In this document: piece after piece, positions 1 to 9,939 of the stretch
How the letters are laid out: every line of letters begins with the position of its first letter
How positions within the stretch are numbered: the first letter of the stretch is position 1
Source: Rhynchopus sp. YZ270_cl-10
Taxonomy: Eukaryota > Euglenozoa > Diplonemea > Diplonemida > Diplonemidae
Length of the DNA: 64,000 bases
NCBI GenBank assembly: GCA_964035575.1
Contig: OZ037839.1
Location: 744,001-808,000, forward strand
Direction of reading: 5' to 3'
Notes under the pieces: generated by a model
The model's input: the letters and a program-made list of their open reading frames with translations, nothing else
Database searches by the model: none
What the model was told of the DNA's origin: nothing
Translations under genes and position numbers: made by a program

Positions 1-120
1 TGAAATGAAAATTTGGATGAAAAAAACACAGATGTTGTGAAGATTTGTGAAGAGTTGTGAACAGTTGTGAAGAGTTGTGAATTGGAGGGAAAAAAAGGGG
101 GGTGTTTTTTTCCAGGGTTT
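1..120. repeat. Degenerate decamer repeat (TTGTGAAGAG type)
   Basis: Four to five imperfect copies of a 10-base unit, TTGTGAAGAG, are followed by an A- and G-rich stretch. The same unit forms a cleaner array at 2811-3020 and a worn trace at 48300-48390. No coding potential is seen. Confidence 0.7.
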
Positions 121-274
121 TTTGCAGGACTGGTCAGGTAAAGTGTGCTGTGCAGAGGGCTAGCTAGCCTGGGTCAAGCTGGCCGTACCACCCCACCCCC
201 TGTGCGGAGGAGGACGACGGAAGTCCGCGGCGTGTTCGTTTGTTGCCTTTTTTTTTTTCAACATGTTCGCAACT

Positions 275-385
275 CTCAAGAAAGTAGCGTACCGTGCGCC
301 TGCGACGCAGCTAAAAATTACGAGCGGTAGCCCACAGCTCTACCCGAAATGTTGCGTACTGTGGCTTCGCTAGAAAAGTTTTGTA
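275..385 (-). repeat. Dispersed repeat F (CGCCGCAGGCG / CGAAGCCACGG family), diverged copy
   Basis: Read on the minus strand it contains the paired landmarks of this family: GCGAAGCCAC..GTACGCAACATTT and then a relative of GCGCACGGTACGCTAC. It is diverged from the copies near 19.0, 32.5, 47.0 and 48.9 kb. The rest of 131-654 shows nothing I can assign. Confidence 0.55.
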
Positions 386-654
386 CCAGTGGCACTACCA
401 CTTTTTCCCCTGTTTTTTGTACCGTTTTACTCAAAACACAGCTGGGCACAACTAGCACCATACTCACCTAAACTATGCCTATATTAGGCACAATTTCAGC
501 ACACTTTCAGCACAAGTACACACACGTACACGTTGGGGCCATATTCTGAGCAAGAATTACCCCCACTAGTTATCAAACACACGTACACACAATCAACCAC
601 AATTACACCTAAGTTGCTCTGGGGAAAAAAATGGTACACCACCCGACAGGACTA

Positions 655-1107
655 CTGTACTGTACTGTACTGTACTGTACTGTACTGTACTGTACTGTAC
701 TGTACTGTACTGTACTGTACTGTACTGTACTGTACTGTACTGTACTGTACTGTACTGTACTGTACTGTACTGTACTGTACTGTACTGTACTGTACTGTAC
801 TGTACTGTACTGTACTGTACTGTACTGTACTGTACTGTACTGTACTGTACTGTACTGTACTGTACTGTACTGTACTGTACTGTACTGTACTGTACTGTAC
901 TGTACTGTACTGTACTGTACTGTACTGTACTGTACTGTACTGTACTGTACTGTACTGTACTGTACTGTACTGTACTGTACTGTACTGTACTGTACTGTAC
1001 TGTACTGTACTGTACTGTACTGTACTGTACTGTACTGTACTGTACTGTACTGTACTGTACTGTACTGTACTGTACTGTACTGTACTGTACTGTACTGTAC
1101 TGTACTG
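655..1107. repeat. Perfect (TGTAC)n pentanucleotide satellite
   Basis: About 90 head-to-tail copies of TGTAC without a visible interruption. The unit contains the palindrome GTAC, so both strands carry similar sequence and single strands can fold back. The array stays open in several frames only because five-base units make a repeating pentapeptide with no stop codon, so it is not a gene. A related seven-base satellite (TGTGTAC) lies at 36291-36451. Confidence 0.97.
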
Positions 1108-1625
1108 CCGAATGCTCTAATTAGAGTCTGATTAGAGCGCAATGCATATTTAACCGGTGTTTAAAAACAAGGAGCCAGACAGTTCACCTTCGGGCATAAG
1201 GCGTGCCCCGGCATATCGTTTTGATCCCGTTAACTACGGTGCCACAGTTGGCCCAGCTGGTCACTTTATTCCCAGGAAGTAAAAAAACCGTGAATGAGGG
1301 AGCGATAAATAAGGGTAACTGAAGGGGGAAATTGAATTTTGATGAGCCCAAAAACATGGTTTTCTGGTCCCGTTGTCAAAATCTCTGCCCACACCCACTC
1401 CCCGAGAGAACCAACAATTCTCTAGCTGACTTCTTTGATAATCCCCACCAAAAAGGCGGATAAGACGAAAGGAGACGAAGTAACCGCCAAGGACTCACCA
1501 GTGCGTCGATCCATCATGTGTGAGAGATGCAAAACAACCACCGCCATAATGGAATTAACCTGTAGGTTAACCTCACACAGGACAGTCTCGTCGCCCACAA
1601 AGGTCAATAATACACTCCGGATTTT
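1108..1625. other. Intergenic, no gene seen
   Basis: About 500 bases with no long ORF, no tRNA-like fold and no family repeat I recognise. Confidence 0.5.
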
Positions 1626-1734
1626 GGGGACAATTTTTGACCGAAAATGGGCCGCCTATTAGTGACCGGGCTCATATTTTCCGAAATTTAAGAGGTCATA
1701 AAATTGTCCAATTTTCAACGTCGGCCCCACCACT
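1626..1734. repeat. Left half of a diverged 261-bp-type repeat
   Basis: It matches the units at 13786-14306 and 42868-43391 (GAAAATGGGCC.., CCGGGCTCATATTT, AAATTGTCCAATTTT, CCCCACCACT). The match stops at CCACCACT and resumes at 2589 (ACCACTGCACGG), because an 854-bp element has inserted there. Confidence 0.75.
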
Positions 1735-2588
1735 CATACTTGGACCGCCCGAAATATATTTCGGGCATTTCGGGTGATTTCGGGCGGATTAGGGGCGGAT
1801 TTCGGGCGATTTTGTGCGCCCGAATTTGCCCGAAAACGCCCGAAATGCAGATTTCGGGCGGATTCGGGCCCTTTTTCCTTAGTGAAAACCGACTAGGTAG
1901 GGTTCTATTCATTTTTGCAAAAAACTTTTTATATTTGGACATATTTGATGTCAAATCTGTCAAAATAAGCAAGAATCGAAAACTTTTGTACACCTGAGTG
2001 CACTTTGGGAATCACCACCAAATCACGGGTTTTCTGACTATCATTTGCTTATTCCCACCCAAAACACACTATGAACCGGGGTTTCACCATTTTTTCGTAT
2101 TTCAGGGTGAATTTTTGTGAATTTTCGGGTCACAGGGTGGTTCTGACCCATTCTCGGGGTGTTTCGGGACTGTAGTTGCTCAGGAGATGCCCAAAAACGT
2201 GAAAAATCGCCTTTTTACGTTTTTAGTAGTATTTTAGTGTCAATTGTTAGGGAAATCGGTTTTATACGTGGCTGCTAACAGAGCTGCACTCATATAAGTT
2301 GGGTTCTACTAGGACTTTTTGCTCAATTTTTTTTTCTTTGAGCAAATTTTGTGCCAATCTTTCAAATAAAGCGTAAGATTTTTACACTGGTGGCATGCTT
2401 CCCAGCACACATAAGATACTCCAGTGCACCAATTGTGCGCCCGAATTCGCCCGAATTACGTATAAATTCCCTTTAAATTCCCTTTAAAACGCCCGAAATA
2501 TATTTCGGGCACATTTCGGGCGCTCGGGACCCGCGCCCGAAAATCCGCCCGAATTCGCCCGAAATTTTTTTCGGGCGGTCCAAGTATG
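1735..2588. mobile_element. Non-autonomous TIR element, 854 bp, 6-bp TSD (ACCACT)
   Basis: The element starts CATACTTGGACCGCCC and ends with the reverse complement GGGCGGTCCAAGTATG. It is flanked by ACCACT at 1729-1734 and 2589-2594. The uninterrupted site CCCCACCACTGCACGG is present in the 261-bp repeats near 13.8 and 43.3 kb, which fixes the insertion point. The termini are rich in (C)GGGCG-AATTTCGGGCG motifs; the core (about 1900-2400) resembles 50560-51060. No transposase is encoded. A solo end of the same family lies at 42518-42595. Confidence 0.85.
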
Positions 2589-2810
2589 ACCACTGCACGG
2601 GGATCCCAAAAATGCAATCCAAGTCAAAAAGTTGAAAAAAAAAACACACCTAAAAACACATGGCCCAAGAATGGCCCAAAAGGGTCCAAATCGTCCCGTC
2701 AGCCGCACCATTTTAGGCACTTTTTGCACATAGAACCTCCTGTGTTGCCAACCAACGTCCTCCAAAAGGTGTCCTGTACCTACCTGTGCCCAGGCACCAC
2801 CCAGACTTCG

Positions 2811-3020
2811 CCACTTCACAACTCTTCACAACTCTTCACAACTCTTCACAGCTCTTCACAACTCTTCACAACTCTTCACAACTCTTCACAACTCTTCACA
2901 ACTCTTCACAACTCTTCACAACTCTTCACAACTCTTCACATACACGTTTTTTGTGAAAATTTGTGAAGAGTTGTGAATAGTTGTGAAGAGTTGTGAAGAG
3001 TTGTGAAGAGTTGTGAATTG
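2811..3020. repeat. Decamer array ACTCTTCACA, with inverted arm
   Basis: About 13 copies of ACTCTTCACA run to 2940. After a 16-base spacer the reverse complement (TTGTGAAGAG) follows in five copies to 3020, so the array can form a long hairpin. Reading frames through it are products of the repeat. Confidence 0.9.
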
Positions 3021-3183
3021 AAATGAAAATTTGTATTTTTCGATACCCCGGAACACACCAAAATTGATTTTTCTTTCTTTGGATAGATTTTGTGACAAAT
3101 CTTTCCAAAGAAGCAAAAATCAGTATATTTTGACACACCCTATCAGCCTCATCGACAGGAGGGTTTTAGTAAAAATACAGAAA

Positions 3184-3335
3184 AAAAATTTTGGGGGGGT
3201 CTACTATTTAGGGGGGGTCTACTATTCAACTTGGAAAAAAAAATTTTTTTTTCTGAGACCCCCGATTTATACCCGTCGGTTCGCCTAATAGTGGACCCGG
3301 GGTCTACTATTCGGCCCCCCCCAGTAATACATTAG
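3184..3335. mobile_element. Small G-run hairpin element (GGTCTACTATT iterons)
   Basis: The right end on the minus strand reads TTACTGGGGGGGG, then GAATAGTAGAC pairing with GTCCACTATT, then AGGCGAACCGACG. The left end has two copies of GGGGGGGTCTACTATT. The arrangement copies the element at 51324-51630, but there the iteron is ATCTCTTATT. No protein is encoded. Confidence 0.6.
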
Positions 3336-4302
3336 AAAAAAAAAAACTCTGATTACTGTTTTGCTTCCGTATTAGTCTAAGGACAAAAATTATGTAAAAT
3401 TGTGGTGAAAACTGTACACACCTCGACCTGGTTTTGGTGAGGAGTGGCTTCTGCAGCGCGGTTCGTCCCCCCCAGAACCGCAAAAGTGTGTTCAAAAATG
3501 CTTTGTTTCTATTTCCTCCTTCACTGAGGTGACACAAAATGAGTAAGATATTCTTTCACAAAAAAAGAAAAAAAGGGGAATAGCAGATTTACCCTATAAG
3601 AAGATCTGACTATTCCCCAAAAGAAAAATACGACCCCCCAGCCTCAGCCTCTTGTGCAAAACCACAACCTTATCTGAGAATTGTTCTTGTGAAGGGGAAT
3701 TTGAAAAAGTTTGTTTCAACTTTGTTTTGTTTTTGTTTGTACAAGGGAAGCTGAATAGCGCAAACACCGTTCATCGGCGGATGCACTCATTTAAACAAAA
3801 TTGCAACAAAAGAGGGATAAAGAGGGGAGTTTTCTTTGGTTCTTCTTCTTTCATTTAAGGTACAGCCAAACCCTGGATACGAAAATCGCTTCTCCAATTT
3901 CTCAAAAAAAAAAAGAAAAAGAAAAAGAAAAAGAAAGAACAAGTATTAAAACACACACATTCACTGAAATGAATGCCTATGTTTAAAGTACATAAAAAGA
4001 AGAAGGAAAAAAATGTGCGATTTTTTTCACCCAAGATCGTACCCTGGGAAAGGCTGTTGAAAACTTTGTTTGATAACAGTGTAGACGCTCGATGTATGGG
4101 AGGGTGTGTGTTCTGACTGCAGTCAATATCACCCTAAAAAAACAAGCTAGTGACTACTCTAAGAAAGAGCGGGAAATTTAAATTTTTTCTGTCAATTACT
4201 CCCCCTTGAGATAGGTAATTGGGGCCCAAAATGCCAACCAGAAGAACAGAAAGGGGCTAGAATGTGTACAGACATTTTTTGCTTTTGATTTTTTTTTTTT
4301 TG
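3336..4302. other. Intergenic; one family-B module near 3749
   Basis: No gene is seen. At about 3749-3795 there is a family-B module (GCGCAAACACC then CCGTTCATCGG). Most of the rest is A-rich or T-rich simple sequence. Confidence 0.5.
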
Positions 4303-4375
4303 ATAAATTGTTGGAGTAGTGTAGTTGCCTCGGTTGTGTTGCCACAGTTTGTGCAATCTCCACTGTTTTTTTGTT
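4303..4375. ncRNA. Family-G hairpin module, copy 1
   Basis: The module reads TTGATAAATTGTTGG, then TAGTGTAGTTGCC, and closes with GCAATCTCCACTG before a T-run. TTGC pairs with GCAA and GGAG with CTCC. A near-identical copy is at 8837-8902. Whether it is transcribed is unknown; the T-run is compatible with Pol III termination. The strand is uncertain. Confidence 0.45.
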
Positions 4376-5470
4376 GTTATCGACACAAATAGACTACCCT
4401 GAGGAGTAAGGTTCTGTACACAGCACGTCGCCCAAAAGGCATTCTTTCTCAAAGACATTTTGCTAAAGAGCATGGGAATGGACCCTCACGGGTACTGAAT
4501 AGGTAAGGTATTTTGTCAAAAAAGAGAAAAAAAAAAAAGAAAAAAAAAAGAGAAAAAAAACAGAAGAGCGTTAAATGGCCAGCACTTATACTTACTGCAC
4601 AACAAAAAAACCCTACCCAAAAGGAGAGTCCCCGAGGGGGAGAGTTGATGAAAAACATCTTTGAAAAAAATGGTTGGTTCTCTCTGTATTGCTTTTTGGC
4701 TTTTATTTTATTTTCTTTTTTTGCCAAAACAAAACATTTCAAGGAGTACCTGAGGGTGAGAGAAAAAAAGGGGTTAAAGAAGAGAGCGGTTGCAGGATAA
4801 GTGTTGCTCCTATCATGAAACCAATATGCCACCTTGCACACATGCTAGACTCCTTGGTCTGTATTTCTTCAAGATGGGTAGTTGAAGGTCGCTATGCATA
4901 ATCAGAAGGGGGGGATGTATTTGTGCAAATGAAAAATGTGTACACAACGGTAAAGTAAATGACTTTGATTATTGTGGTTTATACTATTGTAGTTTTGCAT
5001 AGCGAAAGAAGGGAGGTATAATAACCTGAAGCGCTCTCAGAGAGCGAACTTTGGGGAAGAGAGAGAGAGAGAGAGAGAAAGGGAGATCTAGGGAAGAATC
5101 AGTGTACCTGTTGGTTGTAGTTGTAGTTGAGTGAAGTCCTGCGAGGTCGAAAATCAAAATTATCGGGGGGAGTAGGGTGGGGTGCTGTCTTTTACGTACG
5201 GGGGGAGTGAGATCGGGGAAACGCAAAAACGAAAAAATTGTGGAAATTCTGCTTCGTGTTGTGTTTGTGTTCTCAATTCCCCTTCCAACCTTACTTGAGT
5301 AAGTGGCAAAAAGTAATAAAATAACCTCGGTTTCAAGCTCTTTCAAGATTCTGATAGATCCCTAGATCTCCCTAGACGTAGCAAAGCTACTTCACTAGTG
5401 ACTTTAAAAGAAAGAGAGAGAGAAAACGATCTTCAAAGTTTCTCTGTATTCCAAGGCAAAAAAGAAAAGA
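4376..5470. other. Intergenic with (GA)n microsatellite
   Basis: No gene is seen. A (GA)n run occupies about 5057-5080. A-rich tracts of 10-20 bases are frequent. Confidence 0.5.
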
Positions 5471-5471
5471 A

Positions 5472-5513
5472 AGATTTGTAAGGATGAATGTGCCTCTCTA
5501 TGTGCAAATTTTT
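5472..5513 (+). ncRNA. Family-A hairpin module
   Basis: GTAAGGATGAATGTGCC, then a short loop, then TGTGCAAATT. It belongs to a family whose common core is TAAGATGAAC followed by a short stem. Here AATGTG can pair with the downstream CA-rich arm. The function is unknown. Confidence 0.4.
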
Positions 5514-5561
5514 TCTGTCACCTCCGGCTTCATCCCTTGAACAGAAGCGAGACCAAAAGGA

Positions 5562-5643
5562 TCGTTAGGCCATGCTTTCACACCGAGGATCGGTACTGAA
5601 GATCATGTATCGAGCAAGCTTTTACCCGCTCTATGTGAGATTG
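5562..5643 (-). repeat. 80-bp conserved repeat, copy 1
   Basis: About 80 bases that match 35775-35858 in the opposite orientation at close to 90 percent, including CATGCTTTCACACC and GATCATGTATCGAGC. The match is bounded at both ends (CGTTAGGCC.. and ..GTGAGATT). It is tRNA-sized but I find no A box, B box or cloverleaf, so its nature is open. Confidence 0.65.
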
Positions 5644-6184
5644 TGCACACACACATCATTTACCACCATCGTTATCGCGCTTGGAATACGCTGGGTTTGA
5701 AGATAGGCTGTCTCTTCATCACAAAGACAGATATTCGGGGATGGTCTCGTCACCCCATTTGCTTGTTTGCAACATGACGTGATATAAAAAAAGAAAAAAA
5801 CCCCGTATCATGACAAGTGTACGTTTTGGTGTGAACAGAACAACAGGGGTGGACACCATGCTGTCCTGCATTCATTTCGTGGCTTTCATTCGAAAGATGG
5901 ATGCGGGTGGGGGGGGGGAGGTTTTTTTTTTCAACATGTTCTGGTGTTTTGCCCCCACAACGTAGGTGTTGATGTTGCTATTGTTTCTTAGAATTTATGT
6001 TCTTTCTTTTTGCAATAATATTATATTTTGTTTGGTGTGGCTGTGTTGCCGTTCTTCTGCGATACGCGAGATGGGGCATAGGGAAATGAGCCACAAGCAC
6101 TTCTTTATTTGAAATATTAGTAAAAAAAACAAATAATTGAAATACACACGACCAGGAGTCTGAAGACGACACTCCCCCCTTTTT

Positions 6185-6310
6185 AAACATTTCAGGCGTC
6201 CCAATGGTTCTGGCAGCTGTACGAATAGCATTTTTTCCTTCGCATACCTGCAGAAGATCAGAATAGGACGCGGCTGTAGATTATTTTTTCTACAGGGTGA
6301 AAGTTCCCCA
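6185..6310 (+). repeat. Worn third copy of the 13.3/43.7-kb duplicated segment
   Basis: Matches the segment around 43750-43830: CAGGCGTCCCA.TGGTTCTGGCAG, CGCATACCTGCAGAAG and TGTAGATTATTTCTACAGGG-like motifs in the same order. Confidence 0.6.
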
Positions 6311-6874
6311 GGGGGGGCGTGTCGTGTTAAGCCTGCTTTTGTTCTGGGTTGCATTTTTTTTTTTTTGGCGAAAAGGGGAAGGAATGGTGACCATGACCTA
6401 CAAAATGATTCGTTTATCGCAGGGGGTGCCACAAGGGGCTGTGATGGCAAATACGTGACTAACCCCTCACGTATCGCGTATTATACGCTATAATACGTAT
6501 AATACGTACGATGCGTATAAAAAGATCGGGTCTTTTGTTTGTGCGCTCAAAGCCGGGAAAACAAAAAGGTGAAAAAATGTGTTAAACTGAAGTACGGTTG
6601 TTGTGGTTAATTGAGTACTCAAAGAAAACAAGCAAGCTTCTGTTTTTTTCAATCCGTTTTGTTTGCCCTGCAGCGCTGCCTCCAATCTTTTTAGAATTGA
6701 CAACAAGTTGTTTTATCAAAAAAAACCGCTATGTCTCACGTATATTACATATTATACGTATCGCGTAAGATACATATTTGCCATCCCAGCCACAGGGGAT
6801 CCCTATCTGGAACATTTCATCGTGAGACCTGTCGTCACGCCTTCCTTGGGTTGTAGGGATTTCAAAATATATTA

Positions 6875-6930
6875 TTTTATGCACATTCTTTTCTAAAAAC
6901 GAAAAGAAGGCAAAGGATGGCAAAAAAATA
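6875..6930 (+). ncRNA. Family-C two-hairpin module, degenerate copy
   Basis: TTCTTTTC pairs with GAAAAGAA around a short loop, preceded by a CATAC-like arm (TATGCACA). The second helix is eroded here (GGATGG..ATAC). Confidence 0.4.
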
Positions 6931-6944
6931 CAAAATAGAGAAGA

Positions 6945-7044
6945 CTCGCAAGATGAATGTGCCGTGGACACACATCTTACAGGTTGGAAGGAAAAAAAGA
7001 AAAGATTCATACGATGAAGCTAAGCCTCTCTGTGCTTAGTCACC
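6945..7044 (+). ncRNA. Two family-A modules in tandem
   Basis: The first, at 6948-6980, reads AAGATGAATGTGCC then CACACATCTT and folds as ATGTG with CACAT. The second, at 7004-7044, reads ACGATGAAGCTAAGCC then TGCTTAGTCACC, where CTAAGC pairs with GCTTAG. The paired arms differ between the two while staying complementary. Confidence 0.45.
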
Positions 7045-7150
7045 TTGATCTTGATTTTTGTTATTTTGACCTTGGTACATAACCGGTGTACCAGGGTGGA
7101 CCCCCCAACAAGCAGTTCTACATCCATTTCGTGGTTTGCATCTGAAATAA

Positions 7151-7236
7151 AAAGTGAAGTTGGTGGTGCAAACACCAACGCAGGCACTGACACTCCGCGG
7201 GTTTATAGAAACCCCCGGAGTGATCAGTGCCTGTCA
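7151..7236 (+). ncRNA. Family-B module with long perfect hairpin
   Basis: GTGAAGTTGGTGGTGCAAACACC forms a small hairpin (GGTG with CACC). It is followed at 7181-7233 by a near-perfect stem of roughly 23 pairs: GGCACTGA with TCAGTGCC, ACTCCG with CGGAGT, and GGGTTT with AAACCC around a short loop. A homologous module with a different stem is at 58835-58925. Confidence 0.55.
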
Positions 7237-7445
7237 TATAAAATGAAACAAAAACAAAAACAAAACAATAAATTATTTCGTTCAAAAAAAGGGGGAGGGG
7301 AAATAGAACAAAAAATACTTCACACTAAAATCTAACTTGACAGGTTTGTAAACCCCTCCCACAAGGCACTGCACACTTCTGTTCTACCAATTTGGTCGAA
7401 AGGTAGAGTGGGCCTCAAATGGGAAATAAACAAAAAAAAAAAAAA

Positions 7446-7595
7446 GTGTCACTTCGTCGTTCCCTCACCACCCCTTTTTTGTAGTTGTTTGATGCGTTGA
7501 CGCTTCCACAGACACTATCTCCCACCTTGGGTGGTGTTGCGGAGAACAGTTGGGGGTGAGTGAAACGACGTGACACTGCGGAAAGTAGTGTGCGT
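7446..7595 (-). ncRNA. Candidate structured small RNA, copy 1
   Basis: The ends are complementary over about 20 pairs: on the minus strand GTGTCACGTCG..CTCACC opens and GGTGAG..CGACGAAGTGACAC closes. Inside are CCACCCAAGGTGG and GCGTCAACGC hairpins. The minus strand runs straight into a T-run after the closing stem, as a Pol III transcript would. A second copy lies 0.8 kb away. It is not an obvious SRP, RNase P or U snRNA. The conserved 19-25 bases outside the stem argue against a plain MITE. Confidence 0.5.
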
Positions 7596-7920
7596 AAAAA
7601 AAGGTAATTTTTTTTTTTCTTCTTTAGAATCTGATAATGGTCAGCCATCTACGCAAAATGTATCTGCACGCAGCGCTGTCACTCAATATCTCTGTTTCAT
7701 CTTTTTTTCTTTTCTTTTGACAATAAAATGAGGCTTTCATTTGTTTTTTTTTTTGTTACTTTTTGCATTGTGTTCTTGTTTTTTTTTTTTTTTGTTGTTT
7801 GTTTTTTTGCTTTTTTTGTTCTTTTTGTTTTCCTCGTTGAGGTTTTGTTTTTTTTTAATGAGGGGCAGAGTAGAAAAATATTTTTTGATATTTTTATTCT
7901 GCTGGAAGATTTGTAGTGAT

Positions 7921-7993
7921 TGTTTCATACACATTCTTTTCTGACGAAAAGAAGGTATCGAGGGTGCTAAAAATGTACCCTTGCTTTTTTTGT
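7921..7993 (+). ncRNA. Family-C two-hairpin module
   Basis: TTTCATACACATTC, then TTCTTTTC pairing with GAAAAGAA, then GAGGGTGC TAAAAAT GTACCC as a second helix, then a T-run. This is one of the best-preserved copies. Confidence 0.6.
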
Positions 7994-8260
7994 AGTGAAA
8001 AAAAATCAATTGTTTTTCGTTCTATTTACGTGGGTCTTTTGAACAAAAAAATGGTGGTGAGGGGGAAAGATATGGGGGGGTTGTAAGAAAAGTTTTTTAA
8101 AAAAAGTGGACAAAAAGTGAAAAAAAGCTTCTGTTTTTGTCTTGTACTTTGTCACTCGGAAAGATATGGGGGGAAAGGGGCTATTCACAATCACTCTGTT
8201 TCTTTACAGTACGACCACCCTTTCACACAACCGTTATTTTTAGCAAAAAATAAAAAAAAG

Positions 8261-8416
8261 GTGTCACTTGTCGTTCCCTCACCCCCCTTCTTGTAGTTGT
8301 TTGATGCGTTGACGCTTCCACACACACTAAAAAATCACCTGTTGGGTGGTGGTGTTGCGGAGCACGGTTGGGTGAGTGAACGACGTGACACTTTCCGCTC
8401 ACAAAGTAGTGCGCGT
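8261..8416 (-). ncRNA. Candidate structured small RNA, copy 2
   Basis: A homologue of 7446-7595 with the same closing stem (GTGTCACGTCG with CGACAAGTGACAC), the same GCGTCAACGC hairpin and the same outer ACGCGCACTAC segment. Several substitutions and small indels separate the copies. The T-run after the closing stem is kept. Confidence 0.5.
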
Positions 8417-8836
8417 AAAAAAAAAAAAAAAAAAAAAAAAAAAGGTGGTTTTTTTTGTGGTAATGTGTGAGAAATGGGGAGGTTTTTTTACTATTTTGCC
8501 TTTTTTGGTGCTGGCTCTCGACTAGTTGATCATGAGGGAGATCTACGTCGCCAGCTGTGAAGGTCAAATATACTGCCAAAATATGTAGACACAGGTCGTC
8601 TTGAACTCAAGAACGTATTTCTTTCTTTCTTTCTCTCTGAATAGTTTGCTCTGGTTTTTATGTTTTTTTTTTTGCCGAAAAAAGCATTTTTGTTTGATAT
8701 TTGCATTGGGTTAAATTTATGCCGAGCCATAAATAAAGTCTTGACTGTAGTATAACTAGCCTGCACCCTTTTTTTTCTTTTCTGAGAAATTTTCTCAACT
8801 TTTTAAAAAGATGAGACCCTTTTTTTTTTTTTTTGC

Positions 8837-8902
8837 TTTTTTGATAAATTGTTGGAGTGTAGTTGCCTCGGTTGTGTTGCCACAGTTGTGCAATCTCCAC
8901 TG
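8837..8902. ncRNA. Family-G hairpin module, copy 2
   Basis: Nearly identical to 4303-4375: TTGATAAATTGTTGG, AGTGTAGTTGCC, TTGTGCAATCTCCACTG and a T-run. Confidence 0.45.
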
Positions 8903-9299
8903 TTTTTTTTCCCCCTCCCTTTGAGCCGGGAGTTTGAGCCCCCTTGTCACTCTTTTTTTATATACTCGGGCAGCATTCGCTAAGTTACTGGGAAGATCAA
9001 TCAGGCTGGCTTTTTTTGGGGGGGATGGGGGAACTTCGGTGAAAATCTTGAAGGGAGGTTTTTTGAAAAAAAAAAGGATAAAAAAATAATACAGGTTCAG
9101 GGCAATCCAGGAAAGCGCTGTCTCTTATAAGAAAAGAGGCAAACTTGATGACGTGAACGAACCCCCCCGAAGCCTTTCTGAGTCACCTCAAAACGGAAGA
9201 GAAAAAAAAAAAAGGAGAAATTAGAGATTCTTTGATCGCAACAAAAAAAGTTATGTTTTTTTTTTTTTGGTGTCCCTGATTTTTTTTTTCCCTTGTAAT

Positions 9300-9939
9300 C
9301 AGGGCTTTTTCTAGGATTTCGGTTTTTCGATCTGGGGGATAAAAAATGGGCTGAAAAAAAAAAACCCCCCTATTTTTCTCTTCTAATTGGTGTGGCACGT
9401 TCAGCAGCTCTCTTGGTATACATGTGAACTGCATACGAAGTTACGAAGTGTTGTGTCGCACGGAAAACAGCGCATTGGTACTACAGTCATCCAACAAACG
9501 TTGGTGGATTTGGGGTCTCGAAAAAATTTTGGTGGGTTTTTACCCCACCAACCTTTGTTGGATGACTGTACCTTAATACCACAATTTCACCACACCAATT
9601 TCTCCGAAAAATCTGATGGACACACGACGATACTAGTACCGGCCATGATACAGGTGATCTTACTTGTAATATGATCTGCATTGTGATATATGACTAGTGA
9701 AAACGTATGACAGGTGACACCTGTCAGTATCACTAATACTTATTACCGTAATCGCAAAAAAAATTATCGACCGTACTACTGTTCGACCTTTTCAGGATTT
9801 TTCTGGAAGTTTGACCTTTTTTGCGGTCGAACATTTTTACGGCTACGGTACTAGTAATACCACCTGCCATGTCACCGCTCATGGCTATGACTAGTACGTC
9901 GTGCAATGCTGCCCCCGACCCCCCCTAGAAAAAGCCCTG
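9300..9939. mobile_element. hAT-like MITE, 640 bp
   Basis: The TIRs read CAGGGCTTTTTCTAGG and its complement at the far end, a typical hAT terminus. The flanks CTTGTAAT and TTGTAAAT look like an 8-bp target duplication with one slip. Inside, 9476-9573 is a smaller palindrome (ACAGTCATCCAACAAACG with CTTTGTTGGATGACTGT), perhaps a nested insertion. No transposase is encoded. Confidence 0.7.

Noticed and set aside
533-1142. Long reading frames across the (TGTAC)n array on both strands
   Set aside because: The frames exist only because the five-base unit lacks stops in these phases; composition is a pure repeat (YCTVL or QYSTV).
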